Source of the DNA: Paenibacillus sp. 32O-W
GTDB taxonomy: Bacteria > Bacillota > Bacilli > Paenibacillales > NBRC-103111
DNA: 45,436 bases
Assembly: GCF_007679495.1 (NCBI RefSeq)
Contig: NZ_VEGP01000044.1
Span: forward strand, 1-45,436
Direction of reading: 5' to 3'
Below the pieces are notes generated by a model. It did no database searches and was not told the origin of the DNA. It was given only the letters and a program-made list of their open reading frames with translations. The position numbers and the translations under genes are program-made. Of this stretch, positions 25,950-33,913 are shown in pieces (within the stretch, counting starts at the first letter, position 1; every line of letters starts with the position of its first letter).

Positions 25950-26984
25950 ATGAGATGGATAAAGGAAATTTATAATTGTTTTCATGCTTATAAGCTATGG
26001 TTTCTTATTTTAATAGTGACAAATCTCCTGTTTATTTTTTTCGCCTGGTTGGCTTACCCTGAAACGTTCAAGGTGTTAGTGGGCCTGATGATAGTTTTTA
26101 CGCTGGCAATGATAACGTTACCTGTCTTCGTAATTATGAGAAAACAAAAAATAATCGAAGCTGCCCTTCAAGATTTTTTGTTAGAACCGAACGAGACGAA
26201 CGAAGACATATTATGCCGGGTATCTCCAAAGACACATCATCCGTTTATCCGCAGAATGGGTAGCGTCTTAAGATCCTATCAGACGGAACTCAACGAACAA
26301 GTGATGGAGTTGGCCGATTATGAAAACTATATCGAAGGCTGGGTTCACGAAATTAAAAAGCCTCTGTCTTTGATGACATTGGTATTAGATAACCGCAGTG
26401 ACGAAATGTCTCCCCTTGTAAGACGGCGTATGCTTCATGTTAGAGATCAAATGCTCGGAGACGTAGAGCGAATCTTGTATTTTGCCAGGCTTGAGGCCGC
26501 TCATAAAGATTATATGTTTGAATCCATACCATTACTCGCATTTTGTAAACAGACAATGGAAGACCATCGAACGATACTGGACGAATCCGGCTTTCAAATA
26601 CAGTTCATAGGTGAAGAAAGGGAAGTGATTTCCGACCGCAAAGGATTGGCTTTTATATTAGCACAAATCATCGCGAATAGTACGAAACACGCGGCACAGA
26701 ACCAGGTCCATCCCATTCTGACATTTGAAACGGCTTATGACAAAGAGAGTGATCACACCATACTAAATATTAGTGACAATGGACCCGGTGTATCCGGGGA
26801 AGATTTACCCTTTATTTTTGATAAGGGCTTTACTGGAAGGAGAGGTACTTATACAAGAGAAGCAACAGGTATGGGGCTCTTCTTGGTGAGCAAAATGGCT
26901 TATGATTTAGCTATTCAGTTGGATGCAAAATCAGAGCCTGGTTCGGGATTGACCCTATCGCTCATATTTCCGCACGTGAAATAG
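25950..26984 (+). CDS. Intramembrane-sensing histidine kinase (BceS-type)
   Basis: 344 residues with only two N-terminal membrane helices (about 17-36 and 42-63) and almost no extracellular loop, the hallmark of intramembrane-sensing kinases that depend on a BceAB transporter. The phosphoacceptor is H133 in WVHEIKKPLS. The ATPase domain shows the N-box IANSTKHA, G1 DNGPGV, F box FIFDKGFTG and G2 ATGMGLFLV. It starts 8 bp after the response regulator stop. It should phosphorylate the upstream-encoded regulator when the transporter is engaged by peptide. Confidence 0.93.
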   Translation: MRWIKEIYNCFHAYKLWFLILIVTNLLFIFFAWLAYPETFKVLVGLMIVFTLAMITLPVFVIMRKQKIIEAALQDFLLEPNETNEDILCRVSPKTHHPFIRRMGSVLRSYQTELNEQVMELADYENYIEGWVHEIKKPLSLMTLVLDNRSDEMSPLVRRRMLHVRDQMLGDVERILYFARLEAAHKDYMFESIPLLAFCKQTMEDHRTILDESGFQIQFIGEEREVISDRKGLAFILAQIIANSTKHAAQNQVHPILTFETAYDKESDHTILNISDNGPGVSGEDLPFIFDKGFTGRRGTYTREATGMGLFLVSKMAYDLAIQLDAKSEPGSGLTLSLIFPHVK

Positions 26985-27010
26985 AACCTCATTGACTCCA
27001 CTCTATCATT

Positions 27011-27121
27011 TTGAATGACGAGCTGCTGGTGTGGATGGATTGGAGGGAATATGAAGAAGATGCGATCAAATGGTTCAATGGGCATTTGGCAGAAGCGGAT
27101 CATATTGCATCAGGTCGGTAA
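27011..27121 (+). pseudogene. 3' remnant of an unidentified gene
   Basis: An open frame without a convincing start encodes DELLVWMDWREYEEDAIKWF and ends HLAEADHIASGR. The amphipathic composition looks coding, but no family is recognised. It follows the kinase gene in a 560-bp stretch that has no intact gene. Confidence 0.3.
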
Positions 27122-27160
27122 GGATATCGCAAAGACGAGCAAAAGTGCATTAAAATCCCG

Positions 27161-27304
27161 CCTTTTTCCAAAAATAAGGCGAAAGAAGCTCAAATGTGCA
27201 GTTCTTTTTGCCAAAATGGGGCCATTTCGCAAAAATCGCTCCAAAGACCTGCACAATCGCTTTAGAATAAGGCAACGCGCGGCTTTTTCCCAAAAAGACC
27301 TGCA
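27161..27304. repeat. Extragenic repeat region
   Basis: The stretch contains a small hairpin (CGCCTT/AAGGCG) and two copies of AAAGACCTGCA at 27243-27253 and 27294-27304, with tracts of A and T. It looks like a non-coding interspersed repeat rather than a gene. Confidence 0.3.
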
Positions 27305-27389
27305 GTTTTGAAGTAGATTTTGATGACAATGACGGAATTATTCGATAGATTTCGATACCGGGCAAATAACTTCCCTGCGGGAAACAAAT

Positions 27390-27423
27390 AGAACTCTCCA
27401 CTCGTGAGGGTTCTTTTATTTTT
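27390..27423 (+). terminator. Intrinsic terminator in the intergenic stretch
   Basis: AGAACTCTC and GAGGGTTCT form a stem with one G-T wobble and a 7-nt loop, followed by TTTATTTTT. Confidence 0.7.
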
Positions 27424-27481
27424 ATATAGCGGCCTGGAGAGTGGTCGTAAGGCAATGATTTTATTTTATAGCCTAGAATTG

Positions 27482-27500
27482 GTGACATACTAGGTGTCAC
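27482..27500. promoter_or_regulatory. Operator-like dyad upstream of the WYL regulator
   Basis: GTGACA-TACTAGG-TGTCAC is a perfect 6-bp inverted repeat overlapping the expected -35 region; a TATAAT follows at 27512-27517. Autoregulation by the WYL protein is likely but inferred. Confidence 0.55.
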
Positions 27501-27550
27501 TAATAAAATGGTATAATGTGTTAACCAGTTGTTCAGAGGGGGAAGCGTTT

Positions 27551-28492
27551 GTGAAGAGAATGGATAGGCTGATGGCTATCCTCATGGCTTTACAGCAACG
27601 GGCGGAAACGGCACAGTCATTAGCCGATAAATTTGAAGTTTCCAAGAGGACGATTCTTCGCGATATGCAATCCCTTTCGGAAATGGGAGTTCCTCTTGTC
27701 TCCATGACCGGTCCAACAGGCGGCTTTCAATTAATGGAGGGGTACCAATTATCCCCTTTGCAGTTTACTTCCCAAGAAGCACTCACTATATTGGTGTCTC
27801 TTCAGGCGATGACCAAAATGACCGATACACCGTTTAATAAAGAACGATGGACTGTTATCGATAAAATTAAAAACAGCCTGCCCGAAAATATCTTAAAACA
27901 AATCGAACCGATTCTTGAACGAACGGAAGTTGAAGTGCCAAAGCGAAATTATAAAGCCCCTCAACTGTCTGCGTTGATAGATTATACCTCGGAATCCAGA
28001 TGGCTGAAAGTATTTTATAGATCTCAGAGGCATCAACGCTGGCTGTGTATTTTACCGAAAAGAATATACACATCTCATGGTTTTTGGTACTGCGAAGCCT
28101 ATTCACCTACTCATGAAGAAGAGCGATTATTTCGGGTGGATCGTATGGATAAGATAGAAGTCATCGAACGCCCGGAGTATGAAAGTGAGAATCACCTCTC
28201 CCATAAGGATCAGAGCAATTCAAATAATGTGTCAAGCTCATTTAGGGTTAAGGCAAAGCTTACATATAGGGGCATGCTTCAAGTTGAACAGGATATCCAT
28301 ATCGGGGAATGTGTTCACGCTCTTTCCAATGAGGAGTGGGAGGCAGACTTTCAATGTCCAGCGACAGAATGGTCTTGGGCGGTACGTTTTTTCTTTTCAC
28401 TAGGATCAGACGCTGAAGTGACTGAACCGGAAACATTACGTAAAGAGATTTATAGAATGGCTGAACGATTATGTAATCAATACAAATCATAA
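27551..28492 (+). CDS. YafY-type HTH/WYL-domain transcriptional regulator
   Basis: The N-terminal HTH_11 domain (SLADKFEVSKRTILRDMQSL, then GVPLVSMTGPTGGFQL) is followed by a WYL domain around residues 140-220 (RWLKVFYRS, HGFWYCEAYSPTHEEERLFRVDRM) and a C-terminal WCX-like extension. WYL domains bind nucleic acid or nucleotide ligands. I chose GTG at 27551 because GAGGGGG lies 8 nt upstream; the frame is open from 27494. A dyad overlaps its promoter. The next gene begins 47 bp downstream in the same direction and may be its target. Confidence 0.85.
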   Translation: MKRMDRLMAILMALQQRAETAQSLADKFEVSKRTILRDMQSLSEMGVPLVSMTGPTGGFQLMEGYQLSPLQFTSQEALTILVSLQAMTKMTDTPFNKERWTVIDKIKNSLPENILKQIEPILERTEVEVPKRNYKAPQLSALIDYTSESRWLKVFYRSQRHQRWLCILPKRIYTSHGFWYCEAYSPTHEEERLFRVDRMDKIEVIERPEYESENHLSHKDQSNSNNVSSSFRVKAKLTYRGMLQVEQDIHIGECVHALSNEEWEADFQCPATEWSWAVRFFFSLGSDAEVTEPETLRKEIYRMAERLCNQYKS

Positions 28493-28539
28493 ATATAGCG
28501 GATACATAATGAAAGAGAAATTATAACGAGGTGAATAAT

Positions 28540-29424
28540 ATGAATCAAACAATAGTGGAAAGGGCAAAATCATTTATTTATAACCATGGCAGACTGTTAG
28601 ACAGGAGGCGCTTTGAGTACTTTTTTGAAGGCGGCAGTAAAGAAGCCGTAATCTCCGCACTTCAGGCTTATCAAAATCATGACGGAGGATTTGGAAACGC
28701 ACTCGAACCCGACATCCGCTGTCCGCATAGTCAACCCGTTGCAACGGAAGTCGCCCTCTTGGTTATGGATGAGATGGGCTGCTTTGATAGGGACATCATC
28801 AGAGGAATTGCCTGCTATTTAAAGAAAATTACCGTTTCAACCGGTGGATTCCCTATCGCTTTACGAGAACTTAATGAATATCCTCATGCTCCTTGGTGGA
28901 CGGTAAAATCAGATCCATTAGCAAATATTAACCCAACAGGACAAATTATGGGGCTTCTCCTTAAACAAAATGAAGTCACTGACTTTTATGAAGAAGAATG
29001 GTTTCAGCAAACGCTGCAATATCTCTGGGATTATGTTGACCGTGAGGAGCCATCAGGCTATCACGATGGCGTACAGTGGATTTCTTTTTTAGAGCATGCA
29101 CCGGACCGACAAAGAGCAGAGGCGATTCTGGCCACTAAAGTAGATAAATGGTTGAGCAGACAGGATACCATTGAACGAAATCCAGCGGCTAAAGGATATG
29201 TACATAAAGTTCTAGATTGGGCTTCTTCACGAGAATGTTACGCTGCCAAGTTTATTTCGGAAGAAGAATTCAAACAGCATTTATCCCATCTCGTGGAGCA
29301 GCAACAGGAAGATGGAGGATGGCCTATGTCATGGCAGGAAGTTAGTTTAGGAGCCGCTTTGGAATGGCGGGGAGGGATTACTGTCGAACGGTTGAAAACA
29401 TTGAAATCTTACGGAGTTTTATAG
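28540..29424 (+). CDS. Squalene-cyclase/prenyltransferase-repeat protein, function unknown
   Basis: About 294 residues with repeats of the (alpha/alpha) toroid type: ALQAYQNHDGGFGNALEPD near residues 40-60, ITVSTGGFP around 105 and LVEQQQEDGGWPMSW near the C-terminus, each with a QxxDGGF/W-like motif. Such repeats occur in squalene cyclases and prenyltransferases, but the DxDD cyclase acid motif is not seen, so enzymatic activity is uncertain. ATG at 28540 follows GAGGTG. It probably forms a transcription unit with the upstream WYL regulator and ends at a good terminator. Confidence 0.65.
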   Translation: MNQTIVERAKSFIYNHGRLLDRRRFEYFFEGGSKEAVISALQAYQNHDGGFGNALEPDIRCPHSQPVATEVALLVMDEMGCFDRDIIRGIACYLKKITVSTGGFPIALRELNEYPHAPWWTVKSDPLANINPTGQIMGLLLKQNEVTDFYEEEWFQQTLQYLWDYVDREEPSGYHDGVQWISFLEHAPDRQRAEAILATKVDKWLSRQDTIERNPAAKGYVHKVLDWASSRECYAAKFISEEEFKQHLSHLVEQQQEDGGWPMSWQEVSLGAALEWRGGITVERLKTLKSYGVL

Positions 29425-29467
29425 AAACGCGTAAAGAACAATACAGAAACCGATTCGAAGTGGAGCC

Positions 29468-29498
29468 AAAAAGCGTGCCATAACACTGCACGCTTTTT
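29468..29498. terminator. Bidirectional terminator
   Basis: AAAAAGCGTGC and GCACGCTTTTT form a perfect 11-bp stem with A and T flanks. It serves both the rightward repeat-protein gene and the leftward arsC gene. Confidence 0.9.
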
Positions 29499-29507
29499 CC
29501 CGCAATT

Positions 29508-29936
29508 TTAACGATCCTCGGTTAGAAACCGTTCCAAACGCGCCTTAATCGCATCCCGAACCGCTCGAAAATGGTTCATAATTTCTTCCTCGGTTCCGGT
29601 GGCCTTGGCTGGATCATCGAAGCCCCAATGCCATTTCACTACGTTTTTATTGGAAATAACCGGACAATGTTCGTCTGCATGGCCGCATAGCGTAATCACA
29701 TAGTCAGCCCGATTCAAAATCTCCGGGTCGATGACATCCGATGTATGGCCGCTAATATCGACACCGACTTCCTTCATTACCTGGACGGCACGCGGATTCA
29801 GCCCATGTGCCTCCAACCCGGCGCTTTGTACTTCGTAGCGATCATTGCCGAGTGCCTTCAACCAGCCATCCGCCATTTGGCTGCGGCAAGAGTTTCCTGT
29901 ACAGAGGAAATAAACTAGTTTTTTATTATCCGACAT
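29508..29936 (-). CDS. arsC: Arsenate reductase, thioredoxin-coupled
   Basis: 142 residues with the low-molecular-weight-phosphatase-like fold. The catalytic loop is CTGNSCRS with C12, and the redox relay cysteines are C84 ([11 protein letters not shown]) and C91, as in Bacillus and Staphylococcus ArsC. It reduces arsenate to arsenite, which the upstream-encoded Acr3 exports. It is the last gene of the leftward arsR-acr3-arsC operon, 17 bp after acr3, and ends at a bidirectional terminator. Confidence 0.95.
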   Translation of the reverse strand: MSDNKKLVYFLCTGNSCRSQMADGWLKALGNDRYEVQSAGLEAHGLNPRAVQVMKEVGVDISGHTSDVIDPEILNRADYVITLCGHADEHCPVISNKNVVKWHWGFDDPAKATGTEEEIMNHFRAVRDAIKARLERFLTEDR

Positions 29937-29953
29937 GACGAGTCCTCCAAATG

Positions 29954-31009
29954 TTAAGTTGATTGCTTCGAAAAATACTTCCGCTGAAATCGAAGCGCGA
30001 CGTTGACTAAGGCAATCATCACGGGGACTTCTACAAGAGGACCGATGGCGGCCGCAAATGCCGCGCCGGAATGAATACCAAACACCCCGACGGCAACGGC
30101 AATCGCCAGCTCGAAGTTATTTCCCGAGGCGGTAAATGCCAGTGTAGAAGTCACCGGATAACCAGCTCCGGCTTTCTTGCCCATGAAAAACGAAATCAGG
30201 AACATGACGACAAAGTAAATCAGGAGAGGAATCGCGATCCTCACGACATCCAAAGGCAATTGGATAATCATTTCGCCTTTAAGCGAGAACATGACTATGA
30301 TCGTAAACAATAAAGCAATCAGTGTAATGGGACTGATTTTCGGAATAAAGACGGTTTCGTACCAGGACCGGCCTTTTGCTTTTACAAGCGTATAGCGAGT
30401 AATCATCCCGGCCAGAAACGGTATTCCTAAATAAATAAACACGCTCTTGGCGACTTCGGCCATCGTAATATCGACGACGACGCCTTCCAAACCGAACCAC
30501 CCCGGCAAAATCGTAACAAATATGTAGGTGTACACGGAGTAAAACAAAACTTGAAAGATCGAGTTGAAAGCAACGAGTCCCGCTGCATACTCGGTATCCC
30601 CTTTACACAAATCGTTCCAAACGATAACCATTGCAATACAGCGGGCTAGACCGATCATAATCAGTCCAACCATATATTCGGGGTAACCTTGGAGAAAAAT
30701 AATAGCCAAGAAAAACATTAAGATCGGGCCAATGAGCCAGTTTTGAATCAATGAAATAGTTAACACCTTGCCGTTTCGGAAGACACGGCCGATCTCTTCA
30801 TATCGTACCTTCGCTAGCGGCGGATACATCATTAAAATGAGGCCAAGCGCAATCGGTATCGATGTAGTTCCGACTTGAAATTCATTCAAACCGGCGACCA
30901 AGTTAGGAAATACATAGCCCAGCCCGATCCCTAGCGCCATCGCAACAAAAATCCATAGCGTCAAATAGCGGTCCAGAAAAGAGAGGCGCTTTTTCTCTTG
31001 TTTGCTCAC
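29954..31009 (-). CDS. acr3: Arsenite efflux permease, ACR3 family
   Basis: 351 residues and about ten membrane helices, starting [20 protein letters not shown]. The ACR3 family hallmarks are [19 protein letters not shown] with the conserved Cys in the fourth helix, and [20 protein letters not shown] near the C-terminus with the conserved Glu. It extrudes arsenite (or antimonite) with proton antiport. It lies between arsR (15-bp gap) and arsC (17-bp gap). Confidence 0.95.
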   Translation of the reverse strand: MSKQEKKRLSFLDRYLTLWIFVAMALGIGLGYVFPNLVAGLNEFQVGTTSIPIALGLILMMYPPLAKVRYEEIGRVFRNGKVLTISLIQNWLIGPILMFFLAIIFLQGYPEYMVGLIMIGLARCIAMVIVWNDLCKGDTEYAAGLVAFNSIFQVLFYSVYTYIFVTILPGWFGLEGVVVDITMAEVAKSVFIYLGIPFLAGMITRYTLVKAKGRSWYETVFIPKISPITLIALLFTIIVMFSLKGEMIIQLPLDVVRIAIPLLIYFVVMFLISFFMGKKAGAGYPVTSTLAFTASGNNFELAIAVAVGVFGIHSGAAFAAAIGPLVEVPVMIALVNVALRFQRKYFSKQST

Positions 31010-31024
31010 TTGCTGTACACTCCT

Positions 31025-31354
31025 TTACTCGCATGTAACCGTCAGCCCTTGCTGCTCCAATTTCCGCAGCTCCTCGGTTAAATCAGGCAAATGGGAAAGA
31101 GCATAACCAATTTCCTCTAACCGCTTCTCGTTAATCGAATAGAACACCCACTGCCCCTTTCGTGTTTCGCGGACCAGTTCGGCCGTTTTTAGACGGCTTA
31201 CATGTTTAGAAATGGCTGGCTGGGAAATTTTAAAGATGGGAACCAGTTCGCACACGCAGCAATCACGAGTACGAAGCAAGGATAAGATTTTCAGCCTTGT
31301 CGGATCGGCGAGGGCTTTAAAAATATCCGCTATTTTTTCAAATTCCATTGACAT
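31025..31354 (-). CDS. arsR: ArsR-family metalloregulatory repressor
   Basis: The ATG at 31354 (MSMEFEKIADIFKALADPTR), behind GGGGTGAT, gives 109 residues; the frame is open to 31390. Arsenite-binding cysteines lie at C32, C33 and C35 (RDCCVCELV) in the alpha-3 region, as in classical ArsR. The recognition helix reads ISQPAISKHVSRLKTAELV. It releases DNA upon arsenite binding and so derepresses arsR-acr3-arsC. Confidence 0.93.
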   Translation of the reverse strand: MSMEFEKIADIFKALADPTRLKILSLLRTRDCCVCELVPIFKISQPAISKHVSRLKTAELVRETRKGQWVFYSINEKRLEEIGYALSHLPDLTEELRKLEQQGLTVTCE

Positions 31355-31379
31355 GAATATCACCCCAGCAGTTATAAAC

Positions 31380-31407
31380 CATATAACCATATTGTTATTT
31401 GTATATG
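31380..31407. promoter_or_regulatory. ArsR operator candidate
   Basis: CATATA-N16-TATATG with an AT-rich centre lies just upstream of arsR, overlapping where its promoter should be. SmtB/ArsR-family sites are often AT-rich dyads of this size. Confidence 0.45.
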
Positions 31408-31476
31408 AGAAAAAGTCAATACAAAAATTATCATACTCTTACAACCGATTTTCTGAGACAAAGGAAAACTAAATAA

Positions 31477-31493
31477 TTGCAATTTGCAAATAA
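31477..31493. promoter_or_regulatory. MarR operator candidate, site 1
   Basis: TTGCAATTTGCAAATAA lies 34 bp upstream of the MarR start. TTGCAA is repeated with one base between. It recurs almost unchanged before arsO. Confidence 0.55.
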
Positions 31494-31526
31494 ATGCGAT
31501 ATAACTGTTTCATGAGGTGAAGCATA

Positions 31527-31976
31527 GTGGAAAATGTACGTGAACTATTTCAAATCATGACTCGTCGCTTTGGCTTTATGAATAAAAACTGCTGTTCCGC
31601 CGGCGGCTGTGATATCTCCTTAATTCAAAGCCATATCCTTTACGAAATTGATCGTCAGCATAAGCCCTCCATGCAGCAAGTAGCAGAAGCATTAGGGACA
31701 GATATAACGACATTCAGCCGACAAGTCCAATCGTTAATCAAAATAAAATTGGTGAAAAAAACGCCCGATCCGGACGACCGGAGGGTGAATCTGCTTTCCT
31801 TAACAACGGAAGGCAAATATGTTGCGGCGTCGATTGACCGGCAAATGAACGAATATTTAAACGAAATTTTCTCATACATGAACAATTTTGAAAAAGAAAC
31901 CGTCATTCACTCAATCAAGCTTTTGAATGAAGCAATGGCGAAATCGGGCCAATGCTGCTCAACCCCTAGTGGGTGA
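31527..31976 (+). CDS. Cys-rich MarR-family regulator
   Basis: 149 residues with a MarR winged helix (PSMQQVAEALGTDITTFSRQ, then the wing DPDDRRVNLLSLTTEGK). It has a striking N-terminal cluster C22, C23 and C28 (NKNCCSAGGCDI) and a C-terminal pair C143, C144 (GQCCST). Such cysteines suggest thiol-based sensing of arsenicals or another soft metalloid. TTG- or GTG-type starts are close; GTG at 31527 follows GAGGTGAAGC. It precedes arsO, and nearly identical TTGCAA sites flank both genes, implying that it controls itself and arsO. Confidence 0.82.
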   Translation: MENVRELFQIMTRRFGFMNKNCCSAGGCDISLIQSHILYEIDRQHKPSMQQVAEALGTDITTFSRQVQSLIKIKLVKKTPDPDDRRVNLLSLTTEGKYVAASIDRQMNEYLNEIFSYMNNFEKETVIHSIKLLNEAMAKSGQCCSTPSG

Positions 31977-31988
31977 TCTTTTTTTTCA
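31962..31988 (+). terminator. Weak terminator or attenuator between MarR gene and arsO
   Basis: A short stem ACCC/GGGT with a CTAG-type loop is followed by GATC and eight T residues. The stem is too short to be efficient. Confidence 0.35.
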
Positions 31989-31995
31989 AAAAAAC

Positions 31996-32012
31996 TTGCA
32001 ACTTGCAAATAA
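31996..32012. promoter_or_regulatory. MarR operator candidate, site 2
   Basis: TTGCAACTTGCAAATAA matches site 1 at 16 of 17 positions and lies 17 bp before the arsO start. At this position a bound repressor would block transcription or a separate arsO promoter. Confidence 0.55.
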
Positions 32013-32029
32013 TTTGAGGAGGACTTGGA

Positions 32030-33100
32030 ATGACACCGGTTTTAGATGCAATTGTTATCGGAGGGGGGCAAGCCGGTCTTGCTTCCGGATATTATTTGAA
32101 GAAGAACGGGTTGAAATTTATGATCCTGGAAGCAGGCGAGCAAGCAACCGGTTCTTGGCCACATTACTACGATAGTCTAAAGCTGTTTTCGCCAGCTCGG
32201 TTATCATCATTGCCGGGCATGAAGATACCCGGAGCTGCAACCCACTATCCATTACGAAATGAAGTGATTCAGTATCTAAAGGAGTATGCCGAGCGCTTTG
32301 ACTTACCGATCCGGACTAACCAGAAGGTTGTTGCCGTGGAGAATAGCGAGAACGGCTTTTCGATCCGAACGGCAGCAGGAGACGAATATCATGCGCAAGC
32401 GATCATCAATGCGACAGGCTCGTTTCATAATCCTTATACGCCAGCAATAAGCGGAAGGGAAGCCTTTCAAGGGGAAGTCCTCCACTCTTCAGCGTATCGA
32501 AATCCGGATCGTTACCAGGGGCAACGAGTGGTGGTCGTCGGGCGAGGAAATTCTGCGGTTCAAATTGCGGTAGAGCTTGCCGACAACAGCCATACATCGC
32601 TCGCCGTTCTTCGGCCCGTTCAGCTTACGAAAACAAAAGTGTTGGGAGTTGATCTGCATTTTTGGATCAGAGCCGTCGGCTTGGATACCTTTCCATTCTG
32701 GCGATTTGGCAAAAAGCCTCCAAGTCCGAGTTCCGTTGCCGATTTGGACGATTACAAAGCAAGATTAAAGGCTGGAAAGCCGGATCAACGGACCATGTTT
32801 ACCTCTTTTTACTCGGAAGGCGTCGTCTGGCCTGACGGAATGAAAGAACCGATACAGACCGTCATCTTTGCGACCGGATATCGTCCCAATCTGTCTTACC
32901 TTCAGCCTATCGGGGCGCTTGACGCCGAGGGGAAACCGCTACAGACAGCAGGAATCAGCCTTTCCGTTCCGGGACTGTATTATGTCGGATTGGAAGGACA
33001 GCGTTCGTTTGCTTCCGCCACATTAAGAGGGGTGGGGCCGGACGCGAATTACGTTGTTCGCAAGTTACGGCGTTATCTGAAAACAAGAAAACACCTGTAG
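32030..33100 (+). CDS. arsO: Flavin-dependent monooxygenase, ArsO/CzcO-like
   Basis: 356 residues. The FAD-binding GxGxxG appears as VIGGGQAGLASGYYL, the NADPH-binding motif as VVVVGRGNSAVQIAVELA and the ATGYRPN motif near the C-terminus as FATGYRPNLSYL, a layout of Class B-like flavin monooxygenases. In arsenic islands this type is called ArsO. The reaction on arsenicals is poorly established; oxidation of trivalent or organic arsenic is proposed. TGAGGAGG precedes the ATG. The location directly behind a Cys-rich MarR gene and opposite arsR-acr3-arsC supports the arsenic link. Confidence 0.8.
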   Translation: MTPVLDAIVIGGGQAGLASGYYLKKNGLKFMILEAGEQATGSWPHYYDSLKLFSPARLSSLPGMKIPGAATHYPLRNEVIQYLKEYAERFDLPIRTNQKVVAVENSENGFSIRTAAGDEYHAQAIINATGSFHNPYTPAISGREAFQGEVLHSSAYRNPDRYQGQRVVVVGRGNSAVQIAVELADNSHTSLAVLRPVQLTKTKVLGVDLHFWIRAVGLDTFPFWRFGKKPPSPSSVADLDDYKARLKAGKPDQRTMFTSFYSEGVVWPDGMKEPIQTVIFATGYRPNLSYLQPIGALDAEGKPLQTAGISLSVPGLYYVGLEGQRSFASATLRGVGPDANYVVRKLRRYLKTRKHL

Positions 33101-33127
33101 GGAGGCAAGTTCCCATAAACTTGAACC

Positions 33128-33250
33128 GTGGTGGACCTTAAACCGGGAAAAGTCGTTTTGGACCTCGACCAGCGAAGGAGGTTTCGAATGTTTTTTGGCC
33201 TCTCGGAAAGTCGGGGTCGACATGGCGTCGGTAATGGGAGTCGCGCCCGC
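33128..33250 (+). pseudogene. Remnant of an ArsM-like arsenite methyltransferase
   Basis: Reading across a frameshift gives VVDLKPGKVVLDL and then GGFECFLASRKVG, ending in VDM. This is the SAM-binding motif I region of ArsM-type methyltransferases (LKPGExVLDLGSGGGFDCFLA pattern). Only some 40 codons remain and the glycine loop is disrupted by the frameshift. Its place right after arsO fits a decayed arsenic gene. Confidence 0.55.
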
Positions 33251-33282
33251 AGCAACGCCCTCCAAGGAGGGTTCGCGAACAA

Positions 33283-33441
33283 GTGGCGAAAAATCAATTC
33301 CGCAAATATCCAATGTTGGTTTATAATGATATCACTTATATTCCAATGACATGGTACGATAGCAGACTGTTCGGCAAGGAGGTCAGACATGGATTGCATT
33401 ACACCGAAAGAAGCGGCGTTAAAGGGGAAACGATGGCCTAA
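33283..33441 (+). pseudogene. Stalk-domain (copper amine oxidase N-terminal-like) remnant
   Basis: A GTG-initiated 52-codon frame contains FRKYPMLVYNDITYIPMTWY and DSRLFG, the typical core of the stalk domain found in many secreted Paenibacillus proteins. No signal peptide or downstream domain is attached. It overlaps the start of the RCC1-like gene in another frame. Confidence 0.5.
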
Positions 33442-33829
33442 AGCTACCATAGCGGCGGGTTGTCGTCATACCGTTGGTCTTAAATCTGACGGCACGGTGG
33501 TGGCTGTGGGAAATAATAAACATGGCGAATGTAATGTAAGCGGCTGGCACGATATGGTGGCGGTTGCGGCTGGTAATGTTCATATGGCGACAAACACAGG
33601 CAATGCTCATACCATCGGGCTTAAATCGGACGGTTCTGTGATCGCTGTGGGTTGGAATGAGCATGGCCAATGCAATGTAAGTAGCTGGCGCGATATCGTA
33701 GCGGTAGCGGCGGGTTGCGCTCATACTCTCGGCCTTAAATCGGATGGCACGGTGGTGGCCGTGGGAAATAATCGGTATGGCCAATGCGATGTAGACGGAT
33801 GGCGAGCCATCCAACTGCCAGGCAATTAG
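33389..33829 (+). CDS. Short RCC1-like beta-propeller repeat protein
   Basis: 146 residues, mostly three RCC1-like repeats. Each carries HT[VIL]GLKSDG[TS]V[VI]AVG, then a Gly-Gln-Cys-like turn (HGECNV, HGQCNV, YGQCDV) and W[HR][DA][MI]. The second repeat has an extra NVHMATNTGNA insertion. A normal propeller needs about seven blades, so this is either a fragment or must oligomerise. AAGGAGG precedes the ATG, so it may be translated. No signal peptide is visible. It may be the tail of a formerly larger stalk-domain protein, whose remnant lies just upstream. Confidence 0.65.
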   Translation: MDCITPKEAALKGKRWPKATIAAGCRHTVGLKSDGTVVAVGNNKHGECNVSGWHDMVAVAAGNVHMATNTGNAHTIGLKSDGSVIAVGWNEHGQCNVSSWRDIVAVAAGCAHTLGLKSDGTVVAVGNNRYGQCDVDGWRAIQLPGN

Positions 33830-33867
33830 TTTTCTTTTAACCATTGGCTTGTGGATTACAGAATTAC

Positions 33868-33889
33868 AGGGCTGCCGAATGGCAGCCCT
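33868..33889. terminator. Compact hairpin, probable bidirectional terminator
   Basis: AGGGCTGCC-GAAT-GGCAGCCCT is a perfect 9-bp stem with a tetraloop. A short A/T-rich flank follows on the plus strand. Confidence 0.6.
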
Positions 33890-33913
33890 AAAATTTAGTC
33901 GATGGAGTAACTA

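Noticed and set aside
33065-33450. Minus-strand frames between arsO and the RCC1-like gene
   Set aside because: The plus strand carries recognisable ArsM-like and stalk-domain pieces; the minus frames show no family features.
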